Below are positions 37,091-45,521 of a stretch of 48,960 bases of DNA, in pieces. A model generated the notes under the pieces. The model worked only from the letters and a program-made list of their open reading frames with translations. It had not been told where the DNA came from and searched no databases. This DNA comes from Thermoanaerobaculaceae bacterium (GTDB lineage Bacteria > Acidobacteriota > Thermoanaerobaculia > Thermoanaerobaculales > Thermoanaerobaculaceae). How positions within the stretch are numbered: position 1 is the first letter of the stretch; each line of letters starts with the position of its first letter. The translations under genes and the position numbers were made by a program. The stretch lies in the NCBI GenBank assembly GCA_025456225.1, contig JALOLB010000006.1, positions 1-48,960 on the forward strand, read 5' to 3'.

Positions 37091-37765
37091 ATGATCCTCG
37101 ATGAGCTGGAGGCCAGGTTGCGGCCGCCCGCGCGCACCATGCCTCCCTACCCCCCCAAGTACATCGTCCTGGCCTCCGGCCAACCCCTGGTGATCCGCCA
37201 GGCGCGCCGCGACGACTTCCCGATCCTGCTCGAGACCGTGGAGCCGCTGGCCCGCGTGCGCAAGGACTTCTACGACATCGTCGCCTCGCGCATGTACGCC
37301 GAGCTGCTCGGGCAGTACATCCACCGGCTGCTCGACCCCTACTGCCTGGTGGGGACGATCAACGGGGTGGTGGCGAGCATCGTCAACGGCCGCATGATCG
37401 ACGAGCGGCGCGGCATGAGCTACCACACCCTCACGGTGCACCGCGGGCTGCGCTGCGGTGCCCACATGTTCGCCGCCAAGATGGAGTACCACATGGAGCA
37501 CCTCGGCCAGGACGAGGTCTTCATCGTCGCCGAGAGCTTCATCGGCTTCAAGCGGTGGATGATCGAGTACCAGCTCGAGTCCCGCCCCGACTTCCAGCAC
37601 GAGCTCGGGGGCGTGCCGTCCTACTGCCTGACCCGCGCCCTGTACGACACCTACAAGCCACGCCTGGTGGCCGGCACCCGCCCGGTGCCGCCCGAGATTC
37701 TGGCGACCGCGGACACCCTCATCCTGCCCGATGAGTACCCGCAGATTCCGGGGTTCAAGCGATGA
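37091..37765 (+). CDS. Acetyltransferase-like protein of unknown substrate
   Basis: A 224-residue protein with a GNAT-like opening (LVIRQARRDDFPILLETVEPL) and mid-region VNGRMIDERRGMSYHTLTVH with FAAKMEYHMEHLGQDEVFIV. The fold call is tentative because a canonical acetyl-CoA loop (R/Q-x-x-G-x-G/A) is not obvious. AGAAGGAG provides a good ribosome site. The stop overlaps the thiolase-like start by 4 bp, so the two are co-translated and the substrate may be an acyl-CoA-linked compound. Confidence 0.5.
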   Translation: MILDELEARLRPPARTMPPYPPKYIVLASGQPLVIRQARRDDFPILLETVEPLARVRKDFYDIVASRMYAELLGQYIHRLLDPYCLVGTINGVVASIVNGRMIDERRGMSYHTLTVHRGLRCGAHMFAAKMEYHMEHLGQDEVFIVAESFIGFKRWMIEYQLESRPDFQHELGGVPSYCLTRALYDTYKPRLVAGTRPVPPEILATADTLILPDEYPQIPGFKR

Positions 37766-38943
37766 GACAGGTAGGCATCGTCGGCATCGGACACACCAAG
37801 TTCGGGCGCATGGACTTCGACCTCGTCGACATCCTCGCCTGGTCCTCCCTCGAGGCGATGAAGGACGCCGGGATCTCCGGCGGCATCGACCAGGTCTTCG
37901 TGGCCAACATGGGCGCCGGGGCGATCAACCACCAGACTGCCGTGGCCTCCGCCCTCGTGAGCCGCATCTTCCTGGAGCCGGCCATGGCCGAGACGGTGGA
38001 GAACGGCCCGGCCTCCGGCGCCTCGGCGGTGAAGTGCGCGTACATGGCGATCGCCTCGGGCATGGCCGACGTCGTGCTGGTCACCGGCGGCGAGCGCATG
38101 CGCGAGGTCATCCCGTGGAAGGCGACGGACTTCGTGGCCACCCTCACCCACCCCGACGCGGAGTACGCCTACGGCGTGACGCTGCCGGCGTTCGGGGGGA
38201 TGTACACGCGCGCCTACATGGAGCGCTACGGGCTCGAGGAGCGGCACCTCGCGATGCTGGCCGTGAAGGCGCACCGCAACGCCGAGCGCAACCCGTTCGC
38301 CCACATCGAGGAGATGGCGTCCATGGGCGGCATCTGGGACGGCCCCCACCGCGACGTGGTCAACCCGATCATGGCCGACCCGCTGCGCCTGTACGACATG
38401 TGCCCGGTCTCCGACGGCGCCGCCTCGCTGGTGCTCTGCGCCATGGAGGTCGCCGACCGGTTCAAGAAGAAGCCGATCCGCGTCGCCGGCATCGGCCAGG
38501 CCACCGACACCCACTGCGTGCACAACCGCGAGGACATCCTCGACCTCAAGGCGGTGCGCCTGGCCGCCGAGCGCGCCTACACCATGGCCGGGATCGGCCC
38601 CAAGGACGTGTCGTGCGCCGAGCTCCACGACGCCTTCCTCATCCTCGAGGTGGCGATCTCCGAGGCGGTCGGGTTCTTCAAGCCCGGTGAGGCCAAGCTC
38701 GCGATCGAGCGCGGCGAGACCGAGATCCGCGGCAAGCGCCCGATCAACACCTCCGGCGGGTTGAAGGCCAAGGGGCACCCGGTGGGCGCCACCGGCGTCT
38801 CGCAGATCCACGAGCTGGTCAAGCAACTGCGCGGCGAGGCGGCCAAGGAGGAGCGGCAGGTGAAGAACCCCAAGGTCGGTCTCGCTGTCAACTTCGGCGG
38901 CTTCGGCAACAACGTCGTCGCCACGATCCTGGCGAAGGAGTAG
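37762..38943 (+). CDS. Thiolase-fold protein lacking the nucleophilic Cys
   Basis: A 393-residue thiolase of the SCP-x/archaeal acetoacetyl-CoA thiolase type: VGIVGIGHTKFG, GADVVL-like VTGGERM, SCAELHDAF, GGLKAKGHPVGATG (His339) and VNFGGFGNNVV. At the usual nucleophile site (x-CASG) the sequence reads NGPASGAS, with Pro83 where Cys is expected. A normal Claisen or thiolysis reaction is therefore doubtful; decarboxylase, hydrolase or scaffold roles are possible. It is followed by a DUF35 protein, as in archaeal thiolase/HMG-CoA synthase complexes. Confidence 0.85.
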   Translation: MRQVGIVGIGHTKFGRMDFDLVDILAWSSLEAMKDAGISGGIDQVFVANMGAGAINHQTAVASALVSRIFLEPAMAETVENGPASGASAVKCAYMAIASGMADVVLVTGGERMREVIPWKATDFVATLTHPDAEYAYGVTLPAFGGMYTRAYMERYGLEERHLAMLAVKAHRNAERNPFAHIEEMASMGGIWDGPHRDVVNPIMADPLRLYDMCPVSDGAASLVLCAMEVADRFKKKPIRVAGIGQATDTHCVHNREDILDLKAVRLAAERAYTMAGIGPKDVSCAELHDAFLILEVAISEAVGFFKPGEAKLAIERGETEIRGKRPINTSGGLKAKGHPVGATGVSQIHELVKQLRGEAAKEERQVKNPKVGLAVNFGGFGNNVVATILAKE

Positions 38944-38996
38944 GCCATGGTCTCGACCTCCGAGCGAAGTGCGGCGCCCTCTACCACCCGGCCCCG

Positions 38997-39299
38997 ATGG
39001 TCTGCAAGGCGTGCCGCACCCGGCGCGACCCGTCGGTGACGGTCTTCCCGGACTTCGACAAGGTGCCGCTCGGCGGCCCCTGCAAGCTGCTGACCTGGAC
39101 CCGCATCTTCGCCCTGCCCGACGGCATCGACCGACCCAGCATCGCCTTCGGCATCGTCGAGTTCCCGAACGGCCTGCGGGCGCTCGGGCAACTCATGGTG
39201 GACGACCCCAGGCCGGGCGCGGCGCTGGTGGCGCGCAGCGGCCTGGTGCGGGAGCTGGTGGGACGCGACTTCTACGGCCTGCAACTGTTTTCGGCGTGA
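38997..39299 (+). CDS. DUF35 zinc-ribbon/OB-fold protein, start uncertain
   Basis: The supported frame gives 100 residues from ATG 38997 (MVCKACRTRR) through an OB-like domain (GGPCKLLTWTRIFALP ... FGIVEFPNGLRALGQL). The zinc ribbon needs residues upstream of this ATG: the same frame reads KCGALYHPAPMVCKAC from about 38970, but no start codon precedes it before the thiolase stop. ATG 38947 lies in another frame, and one inserted base near 38955 would join them. This suggests a frameshift, natural or from sequencing. DUF35 proteins bring acyl-CoA partners together in thiolase complexes. Confidence 0.7.
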   Translation: MVCKACRTRRDPSVTVFPDFDKVPLGGPCKLLTWTRIFALPDGIDRPSIAFGIVEFPNGLRALGQLMVDDPRPGAALVARSGLVRELVGRDFYGLQLFSA

Positions 39300-39340
39300 G
39301 GACAAACGGGCGCGGCCCCGCCGCGCCCGAGGAGCGTGAC

Positions 39341-40270
39341 ATGCTGCTGCCCAGCTTTGCCTTCTCCACCGCCCGCAGCGTCGAGGAGGCGCTCGAGCTG
39401 TGGGCCTGCCTTCCCGACGCCGCCTACCTCGCGGGCGGCACCGACCTGCTGCCCCAGCTCCGACTGGGCAAGCGGGCGCATCGGAACCTGATCGACCTCA
39501 AGCGCATCCAGAGCCTCTCCCGGATCCGGGAGACCGAGGCCGGCCTCGCCATCGGTGCCGCGGTCCCCCTCGCCGACATCGCCCGCCACCCGGCGGTGCG
39601 GGAGCACTACCCCCTGCTCGTGGAGTGCTGCCGCCGCGTCGGCGCCTGGCCGCTGCAGAACCGCGCCACCCTGGCCGGCAACATCTGCAACGCCTCCCCG
39701 GCCGCCGACACCGCCGTGGCGCTGCTCACCCTCGAGGCCGGCGTCATCGCGGTGAGCCCCGAAGGCGAGCGGGTCATCTCCGTCACCGGGCTGTTCCGCG
39801 GCCCCGGGCAGACCTGCCTGAGACCCGGCGAGCTCGTCACCGAGGTGGTGCTGCCACACGCCTCGGCCGGGTGGCACGGGAGCTACCAGCGCCTCTCGCG
39901 GCGCCAGGGGATGGACCTGGCCACGGTGGGGGTGCTGGTGGCGAGCTCCAACGGCGGCGCCCCGCCCCGGCACCGGGTATCCCTGGCCGCCGTGGCGCCC
40001 ACCCCGCTGCGGGTCGCCGACGCCGAGGCGCTGCTCGACCGCGAGGGCCCGCGAGCGGCCCGCCGCGCGGGCGAGCTGGCGCGGGACCGGTGCCGGCCCA
40101 TCACCGACCTCCGCGGCAGTGCCGAGTACCGCCGCGAGATGGTCGGCGTCCTGGTGGCCCGCGGCGTCGCCGCCCTCTCTGGCCCGAGCGGCATCGTGGT
40201 GCCCGGGGCGGGAGGGCCCGGACCCCGGACCCCGGACCCCGGACCCCAATCCCAAGGGGAACGGCCATGA
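39341..40270 (+). CDS. FAD-binding subunit of xanthine-dehydrogenase-family enzyme (CoxM-like)
   Basis: A 309-residue FAD subunit with AGGTDLLPQL for FAD binding, LIDLKRI, and the second motif TLAGNICNASPAADT. The C-terminal domain is of the CO dehydrogenase flavoprotein type (LRPGELVTEV). I chose ATG 39341 (MLLPSFAFS), which begins like other CoxM proteins. It passes electrons between the iron-sulfur subunit and the acceptor. The last 15 residues (PRTPDPGPQ...) are encoded by a GGACCCC heptamer array. The stop overlaps the next start by 4 bp. Confidence 0.92.
   Translation: MLLPSFAFSTARSVEEALELWACLPDAAYLAGGTDLLPQLRLGKRAHRNLIDLKRIQSLSRIRETEAGLAIGAAVPLADIARHPAVREHYPLLVECCRRVGAWPLQNRATLAGNICNASPAADTAVALLTLEAGVIAVSPEGERVISVTGLFRGPGQTCLRPGELVTEVVLPHASAGWHGSYQRLSRRQGMDLATVGVLVASSNGGAPPRHRVSLAAVAPTPLRVADAEALLDREGPRAARRAGELARDRCRPITDLRGSAEYRREMVGVLVARGVAALSGPSGIVVPGAGGPGPRTPDPGPQSQGERP
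40220..40247. repeat. Heptamer block, GGACCCC x4, inside the CoxM-like 3' end
   Basis: Four perfect units end in the flank AATCCC. They are inverted relative to the arrays at 43132-43184 and translated as PDPGPRT-type residues. Confidence 0.95.
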
Positions 40271-40761
40271 ACCAGACAATCTCCCTCCGCGTCAACGGGC
40301 TCCCGGAGACCCACGAGGTCCCCGCCAACCAGACGCTGCTCCAGTTTCTCCGCGAGACCCTCGACCTCACCGGCGCCAAGGAAGGGTGCAACGAGGGCGA
40401 GTGCGGCGCCTGCCTCGTGCTCCTCGACGGGCGGGCGGTCAACGCCTGCCTCACCCTGGCGGTGGAGGCGGACGGCCGCGAGGTGACGACCATCGAGGGG
40501 CTCGGCCACGCCGGCGACCTCCACCCGCTGCAGGCGGCGTTCCTCAAGCACGCCGCGGTGCAGTGCGGGTTCTGCACCCCGGGCATGATCATCGCCGCCC
40601 TCGGCCTGCTCCGGGACAACCCGGACCCCAGCGAGGAGGACGTGCGCTGGGCGATGTCCGGCAACCTCTGCCGGTGCACCGGCTACCGGCAGATCATCGA
40701 CGCCGTGCAGGAGGCCGCCGCCGCAATGCGCGGCGACCCCGCCCCGGAGGCTGCGCCATGA
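40267..40761 (+). CDS. 2Fe-2S subunit of xanthine-dehydrogenase-family enzyme (CoxS-like)
   Basis: A 164-residue protein carrying two [2Fe-2S] clusters. The plant-type ferredoxin ligands are Cys41, Cys46, Cys49 and Cys61 (CNEGECGAC). The helical-domain ligands are Cys100, Cys103, Cys135 and Cys137 (QCGFCTPGM, NLCRCTGY). It transfers electrons from the molybdenum site to FAD. ATGA overlaps join it to both neighbours, so the three subunits are translated together. Confidence 0.96.
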   Translation: MNQTISLRVNGLPETHEVPANQTLLQFLRETLDLTGAKEGCNEGECGACLVLLDGRAVNACLTLAVEADGREVTTIEGLGHAGDLHPLQAAFLKHAAVQCGFCTPGMIIAALGLLRDNPDPSEEDVRWAMSGNLCRCTGYRQIIDAVQEAAAAMRGDPAPEAAP

Positions 40762-43226
40762 GCGAGCCACGCTGGATCGGTCAGGACGTCCCGCGCGTCG
40801 ACGGCGTCGAGAAGGTCACCGGGGCCGCCCGTTACACCGCCGACCTCAAGTTTCCGCGCATGCTTCACGCCCACGTCGTGCGCTCGCCCCACGCCCATGC
40901 ACGGGTGCTCGACGTGCGGGTGGAGAAGGCGCTCCGCGTACCAGGGGTGCGGGCCACCGCCACCGGGCGCGAGTTCCCGTTCCACACCGGCATCTACCTC
41001 AAGGACCAGACGATCTTCGCCACCGACCGGGTGCGGTACTGGGGCGACGCGGTGGCGGCGGTGGCGGCCGAGACCCCCGAGGCGGCCGCCGAGGCCGCGG
41101 CGCTAGTGGAGGTCGAGTACGAGCCGCTGCCCGCCATCTTCGAGGTGGACGAGGGCCTCCAGCCCGGCGCCCCGCTCGTCCACCCCGATCTCGGGCACTA
41201 CGAGTGCGTGCCGTGGGTCAGCCCGAGGGCAGGCACCAACGTCTGCAACCACGTGAAGGTCCGCAAGGGCGACTACGAGGGGGCGCTGGCCGCCTGCGCC
41301 CACGTCTTCGAGCACACCTTCCAGGTCCCGCAGGTGCAGCACGTGCCGCTGGAGTCCCACGTCGCCGTGGCCCGCGCCGACCTGGCCGGCAAGGTGGAGG
41401 TCTTCACCTCGGCGCAGAGCCCGTTCACGGTGCGCCACCTGCTGTGCGCCTGCTTCTCCCTCCCCCACGGCGACGTGCGCGTCACCGTGCCGGCGGTGGG
41501 CGGCGGCTTCGGCGGCAAGGCCGGGATCGGCATCGAGCCCGTCGTCGTCGCCCTCGCGATGAAGACGCGCGGGCGCTGGGTGCGGCTGTGGATCGAGCGC
41601 GCCGAGGAGTTCTACGCCACGGTGGTGCGCCAGGGGCTCACCGCGACGCTGGTGAGCGGCGTCGACCGGCACGGCAAGGTCCAGGCGCAGAAGCTGCACT
41701 TCCTGTGGAACTGCGGCGCCTACGGCGGCTACGGCGTCAACGTGGTGCGCGCGGCCGGCTACACCTGCGGCGGCGCCTACGAGTTCCCGCACGTCTGGGG
41801 GGACTCGATCGGCGTCTACACCAACCGCCCGGCGGGCAGCGCCTACCGCGGCTTCGGCATGAGCGAAATCCACTGGGCGCTCGAGCAGCAGATGGAGATG
41901 GTGGCGCGGGAGATGGGGATCGACCCGGTGGAGTTCCGACTTCGCAACTGCCTGGGCCCCGGCAAGTCCACGGTCACAGGCCAGGTATTGGACGAGCACT
42001 CCGGGCGCGTCGACCGCTGCATCACCCGGGTCGCCGAGATGCTCGACCTGCGCCCGGACCGTCCCCGCACACCATTCCACGGCGCGGGCATGGCCTGCGC
42101 CGTCAAGGCCCCGGCGATGCCCAACGACGCCTCGTCCTCGGTGGTCCTCAAGCTCGCCGAGGACGGCGTCCTCGAGGTGCTGATCTCGGGAATCGACTAC
42201 GGCCAGGGGCTCAAGACCGTGGCGGCGCAGTTCGCCGCCGAGGCGATGGACCTGCCGATGGAGTCGATCCGTGTGCGCGGCAACCCGGACACCGACCTCT
42301 CGCCCTACGACTGGCAGACCGTGGCGTCCCGCCAGACCTGGGCGACCGGCAACGCCGTCCTGCGCGCCGCCGAGCAGCTCAAGACGCAGCTCTTCGCCAT
42401 GGCTGCCCAGGCACTCGGCGTGCCCGTCTCCGAGCTCGAGTGCCACAACGGCAGCGTCGTCCACCCACCGAGCGGGCGCTCCTTGCCGATCACCCGACTC
42501 GCCATGGGCTACCAGTTCCCCGACGGCCACACCATCGGCGGCCCGGTGGCCGCGGCCGCCAGCTTCGTCCCCGAGGGCCTCATCTTCCTGGACCCCGAGA
42601 CAGGGCAAAGCCCCAAGCCCGTCGCCAAGTGGACGTTCGGCGCCCAGGCGCTCGAGGTGGTCGTGGACCCCGAGACCGGCCAGTACCGGGTCGAGAAGGT
42701 CGCCGCCTGCTACGACGTCGGCAAGGTCGTCAACCCGGGGATGATCCACGGCCAGACCTACGGCGGCGTCATGCAGGGGCTCGGGACCGGGATGATGGAG
42801 GAGCTGATCGTCGAGAAGCCCTCCGGCCGCGTCGCCAACGCCTCGCTCATGGACTACAAGATCCCCTCCACCGAGGACCTGCCGCCGGAGATCCTCGTGG
42901 ACTACGTGGAGACCCCCCAGACCGACGGGCCCCTGGGCGCCCGGGGCATCGGCGAGCACACGATGATCCCGACCGCGGCGGCCCTCTCGAACGCCATCTT
43001 CGACGCCTGCGGCGTGCGCATCCTCGAGATGCCGATCACCGCCGAGAAGGTGCTGGCAGGACTGAAGAAGCAGGGGTCCCTGGGCCGGTGTCCGGGGAAG
43101 ACTGCTGCCAGTGGAAGCTCTGCTGGGGATTGGGGTCCGGGGTCCGGCCCTGATCCGGGGTCCGGGGTCCGGGGTCCGGGGTCCGATCTCCTCCCACGCA
43201 GTGATGTGGCGGGTGGAGAAAAGTGA
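40758..43226 (+). CDS. Molybdopterin-binding catalytic subunit, xanthine dehydrogenase family
   Basis: An 822-residue molybdenum hydroxylase with the cofactor motif VGGGFGGKAG, the substrate-channel motif AYRGFGMSEI, and the catalytic base Glu733 (GARGIGEHT). It lacks the CO dehydrogenase active-site loop as far as I can see, so a heterocycle or aldehyde hydroxylase is more likely than CO oxidation. The natural C-terminus should lie near AEKVLAGLKKQG. The following 45 or so residues come from GGGGTCC heptamers. The stop overlaps the next start. Placed beside oxamate-carbamoyltransferase-type genes and a purine permease, a purine or pyrimidine substrate is a reasonable guess. Confidence 0.92.
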   Translation: MSEPRWIGQDVPRVDGVEKVTGAARYTADLKFPRMLHAHVVRSPHAHARVLDVRVEKALRVPGVRATATGREFPFHTGIYLKDQTIFATDRVRYWGDAVAAVAAETPEAAAEAAALVEVEYEPLPAIFEVDEGLQPGAPLVHPDLGHYECVPWVSPRAGTNVCNHVKVRKGDYEGALAACAHVFEHTFQVPQVQHVPLESHVAVARADLAGKVEVFTSAQSPFTVRHLLCACFSLPHGDVRVTVPAVGGGFGGKAGIGIEPVVVALAMKTRGRWVRLWIERAEEFYATVVRQGLTATLVSGVDRHGKVQAQKLHFLWNCGAYGGYGVNVVRAAGYTCGGAYEFPHVWGDSIGVYTNRPAGSAYRGFGMSEIHWALEQQMEMVAREMGIDPVEFRLRNCLGPGKSTVTGQVLDEHSGRVDRCITRVAEMLDLRPDRPRTPFHGAGMACAVKAPAMPNDASSSVVLKLAEDGVLEVLISGIDYGQGLKTVAAQFAAEAMDLPMESIRVRGNPDTDLSPYDWQTVASRQTWATGNAVLRAAEQLKTQLFAMAAQALGVPVSELECHNGSVVHPPSGRSLPITRLAMGYQFPDGHTIGGPVAAAASFVPEGLIFLDPETGQSPKPVAKWTFGAQALEVVVDPETGQYRVEKVAACYDVGKVVNPGMIHGQTYGGVMQGLGTGMMEELIVEKPSGRVANASLMDYKIPSTEDLPPEILVDYVETPQTDGPLGARGIGEHTMIPTAAALSNAIFDACGVRILEMPITAEKVLAGLKKQGSLGRCPGKTAASGSSAGDWGPGSGPDPGSGVRGPGSDLLPRSDVAGGEK
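43132..43184. repeat. Heptamer arrays GGGGTCC (2 + 4 units) in the molybdoenzyme 3' end
   Basis: Two units, a GGCCCTGATCC interruption, then four units. The left flank is GCTGGGGATT; the right flank is the 26-bp inverted repeat at 43188-43213. Translated as a GSGVRGP-type tail. Confidence 0.95.
43188..43213 (+). repeat. Left 26-bp inverted-repeat arm around the DUF2877 gene
   Basis: It begins CTCCTCCCAC and ends GATGTGGCGGG. It matches the reverse complement of 43809-43834 at 23 of 26 positions. Both arms abut GGGGTCC-family arrays. Confidence 0.8.
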
Positions 43227-43900
43227 GTTCGGGCGAGCGGGACGAGGTGGAGGCACGAGCATTGGTGCGCCGCGGCGTGCTGCGCCACCAGCTTGCCACA
43301 CTCCCTGTGCCCGACCGGACAGCGGCGATTCTTGCAGGACTGCCGCCTGGGCCGGAACACCTGGATGCGGCTTGCGCCGGTGCAGGTGTGGTCCTCCAAC
43401 GGTTGGTCAACGCGCTTGCCAGGGATGAATCCGATGCCCGCGTCTACCGCGAGGGTGTCGCAACACTCAGTGGGCTCGGACCCGGGCTGACGCCGACGGG
43501 CGACGACCTGCTCGTGGCGCTCCTCGTCGCCGGCCGCCACTTCGCCGGCCGCGGGCTGATCCCAGAGGCTGCGCCCGTACCGCTCGCGCTCGCTGTTGCT
43601 GCGTCACCTCCAGGAAGGACCACTCCGACCGCCGAGCACTGGCTGGGCGAGGCGTGCGACGGGCGCGCACCGGCTCCACTTGCGCATTTCGTCGAGGCCC
43701 TTGGAAACCCCGAGACTCAAGACGAAGATCTGACCAAACGCTGCGCGCGCCTGGTCGCCACAGGCGCCCACTCCGGCTCCGACTGGCTCGCCGGCGTGCT
43801 CGCCCTCTCCCGCCACGTCAGTGGGTGGGAGGAGGCCGGACCCCGGACCCCGGACCCCGGACCCCAACCCCCAGCTCATCTGGAGCACCCCCATGGCTGA
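43223..43900 (+). CDS. allH: DUF2877 protein (AllH/YlbF-like), oxamate carbamoyltransferase subunit
   Basis: A 225-residue DUF2877 protein with the signature GLGPGLTPTGDDLLVALL near residue 84. In E. coli the homologues of this gene and the next two (ylbF, fdrA, ylbE; allH, allF, allG) together form oxamate carbamoyltransferase, which makes carbamoyl phosphate from oxalurate. The protein looks short at its N-terminus compared with E. coli YlbF. The C-terminal 20 residues (GPRTPDPGPQ) come from a heptamer array. GTG start and stop overlaps link it to both neighbours. Inverted repeats bracket the gene. Confidence 0.8.
   Translation: MSSGERDEVEARALVRRGVLRHQLATLPVPDRTAAILAGLPPGPEHLDAACAGAGVVLQRLVNALARDESDARVYREGVATLSGLGPGLTPTGDDLLVALLVAGRHFAGRGLIPEAAPVPLALAVAASPPGRTTPTAEHWLGEACDGRAPAPLAHFVEALGNPETQDEDLTKRCARLVATGAHSGSDWLAGVLALSRHVSGWEEAGPRTPDPGPQPPAHLEHPHG
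43809..43834 (-). repeat. Right 26-bp inverted-repeat arm around the DUF2877 gene
   Basis: The inverted partner of 43188-43213. It lies within the DUF2877 coding end (SRHVSGWEE) and is directly followed by GGACCCC units. Confidence 0.8.
43838..43865. repeat. Heptamer block, GGACCCC x4, inside the DUF2877 3' end
   Basis: Four perfect units followed by AACCCCCAGC, the reverse of the GCTGGGG-RTT flank seen at 43122 and 44901. Confidence 0.95.
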
Positions 43901-45521
43901 CTTGCTCGTCGTCCGCCGCAACGCCTACCACGACTCCGCCCGGCTCATGGCGATCTCGCGCCGGATGCAGGCACTGCCCGGCATCCGCGAGGCCGAGGTC
44001 ATGATGGGCACCCCCCTCAACCTCGAGCTGCTGGCGGGGGCCGGGTGGCCTCCCGCGGCGGCCACACCCCTCGACCTGGTTGTAGCGCTGCGCGGCGAGC
44101 GGGACGATGACCTGCGCGCTGCGGAGGCCGCCCTAACCGGGCTGCTTGCCGGGGGGGAGACCGCTGCGACACGGCAGGAGCAGCGCCCCGGCAGCGTCGC
44201 CGAGGCGGTGGCGCTCCACCCGGGCGCCAACCTGGTGTCGATCGCCGTGCCCGGCCCCTACGCCGCATTCGTCGCCCAACGCGCCCTCGACGCTGGGCGC
44301 CACGTCTTCCTGTTCTCGGACAACGTACCCCTCGCCGACGAGATCGTCCTCAAGCGGCGCGGCGCCGACCTTGGCTTGCTGGTCATGGGCCCGGATTGCG
44401 GCACGGCGATCATCTCGGGCGTCGGCCTCGGGTTCGCCAACCGGGTGCGGCGCGGCCCGGTGGGAATCGTGGGCGCCTCCGGGACCGGCATCCAGGAGAT
44501 CTGCTGCCACCTGGACGCCCTCGGGGTCGGCGTCTCCCACGCCATCGGCACCGGCAGCCGGGACCTCGGGGCCGCGGTGGGCGGCGTCATGACCGAGCTG
44601 GGTCTCGCCGTGCTGGCCGCCGACCCGGGTACCAGGGCCGTCGTCCTCGTCGCCAAGCACCCCGATCCCGGCGTCGCCGCGCGCATCCACGGCGTGCTCG
44701 CCGGCCTCGGCAAGCCGGCCGTGGTGCGGTACCTCGGCGAGGAGCCGCCGGCCTCGCGGGACGGCGTGCGGTATGCGGGGTCGCTGGATGAGGCGGCGGA
44801 GATGGCAGCTACGGCATGTGGGCAAGAGGCTTCGCAAGGAGGGTTGGGGTCCGGGGTCCGGGGTCCGGGGTCCGGAAAGGAGTCTGCGGGTGGAGTTCCT
44901 GCTGGGGGTTGGGGTCCGGGGTCCGGGGTCCGGGGTCCGGCCCAACCACCCAATCAGGGGAGAGGGGAGAGCGGAGAGGGAAGAGGCCCCCACCCGACCC
45001 GGGGGACGGGGAGGTTGGTGGGGCTGTTCGGGGGGGGGTCGCTGGCGGCGGAGGCGCGGCTGGCGCTGGCGCAGGTCGGGATTGACACCACGGTGCCGGA
45101 GGAGATGTTGCGGGTGGGTGCGCCGATTCCGGGGGACGGGCACATCGTGGTCGACACGGGCGATGACGCGTACACAGTGGGCCGGCCGCATCCAATGGTC
45201 GACCAGACGGTACGGTGCGGGCTGATCCGCGCGGCCGGTGCCGACCCTACCGTCGGCGTCGTGCTTCTTGACCTCGTGCTGGGCGACGGTGCTCATTCTG
45301 ACCCGGCGCCGGAGCTGGCGGACGCGGTGCGGGAGGCGCGCCGGGCCCGCGGCACGGCGCCCCTAGAGGTGGTGGCCTCCGTGTGCGGCGCCGCCGCGGA
45401 CCCCCAGCAGCCGGTCCGCCAGCGAGCCGTGCTGGAGGAGGCCGGGGTGCGCGTCGAGGACAGTGCGTTCCGCGCGGCGCGGCTCGCGGCGGCCCTGCTC
45501 GGGCCCGAGGGGAGGGCGTGA
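43893..45521 (+). CDS. allF: FdrA-like acyl-CoA synthetase-fold protein (AllF)
   Basis: A 542-residue FdrA protein from ATG 43893 (MADLLVVRRN). The N-terminal half has CoA-ligase-like Rossmann features (LLVMGPDCGTAIISGVGLGF, VGIVGASGTGIQEI). The C-terminal half starts at RLVGLFGGGSLAAEA. In E. coli FdrA/AllF is part of oxamate carbamoyltransferase. Residues about 312-372, in the linker between the halves, are encoded by three heptamer arrays and read as GSGVRGP-type repeats. The upstream start overlaps the DUF2877 stop, and the stop shares one base with the next ATG. Confidence 0.9.
   Translation: MADLLVVRRNAYHDSARLMAISRRMQALPGIREAEVMMGTPLNLELLAGAGWPPAAATPLDLVVALRGERDDDLRAAEAALTGLLAGGETAATRQEQRPGSVAEAVALHPGANLVSIAVPGPYAAFVAQRALDAGRHVFLFSDNVPLADEIVLKRRGADLGLLVMGPDCGTAIISGVGLGFANRVRRGPVGIVGASGTGIQEICCHLDALGVGVSHAIGTGSRDLGAAVGGVMTELGLAVLAADPGTRAVVLVAKHPDPGVAARIHGVLAGLGKPAVVRYLGEEPPASRDGVRYAGSLDEAAEMAATACGQEASQGGLGSGVRGPGSGKESAGGVPAGGWGPGSGVRGPAQPPNQGRGESGEGRGPHPTRGTGRLVGLFGGGSLAAEARLALAQVGIDTTVPEEMLRVGAPIPGDGHIVVDTGDDAYTVGRPHPMVDQTVRCGLIRAAGADPTVGVVLLDLVLGDGAHSDPAPELADAVREARRARGTAPLEVVASVCGAAADPQQPVRQRAVLEEAGVRVEDSAFRAARLAAALLGPEGRA
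44846..44984. repeat. Three heptamer blocks inside the FdrA-like gene
   Basis: Four GGGGTCC units at 44846-44873, four at 44911-44938, and four GGGGAGA-type units at 44957-44984. The reading frame stays open through all three. Confidence 0.95.

Noticed and set aside
40758-43226. True aerobic CO dehydrogenase large subunit
   Set aside because: The copper-ligand active-site loop typical of form I enzymes was not seen, and the neighbours indicate heterocycle catabolism.
41103-43301. Long minus-strand frame opposite the molybdoenzyme gene
   Set aside because: Antisense shadow caused by high GC; the plus strand has all catalytic motifs.
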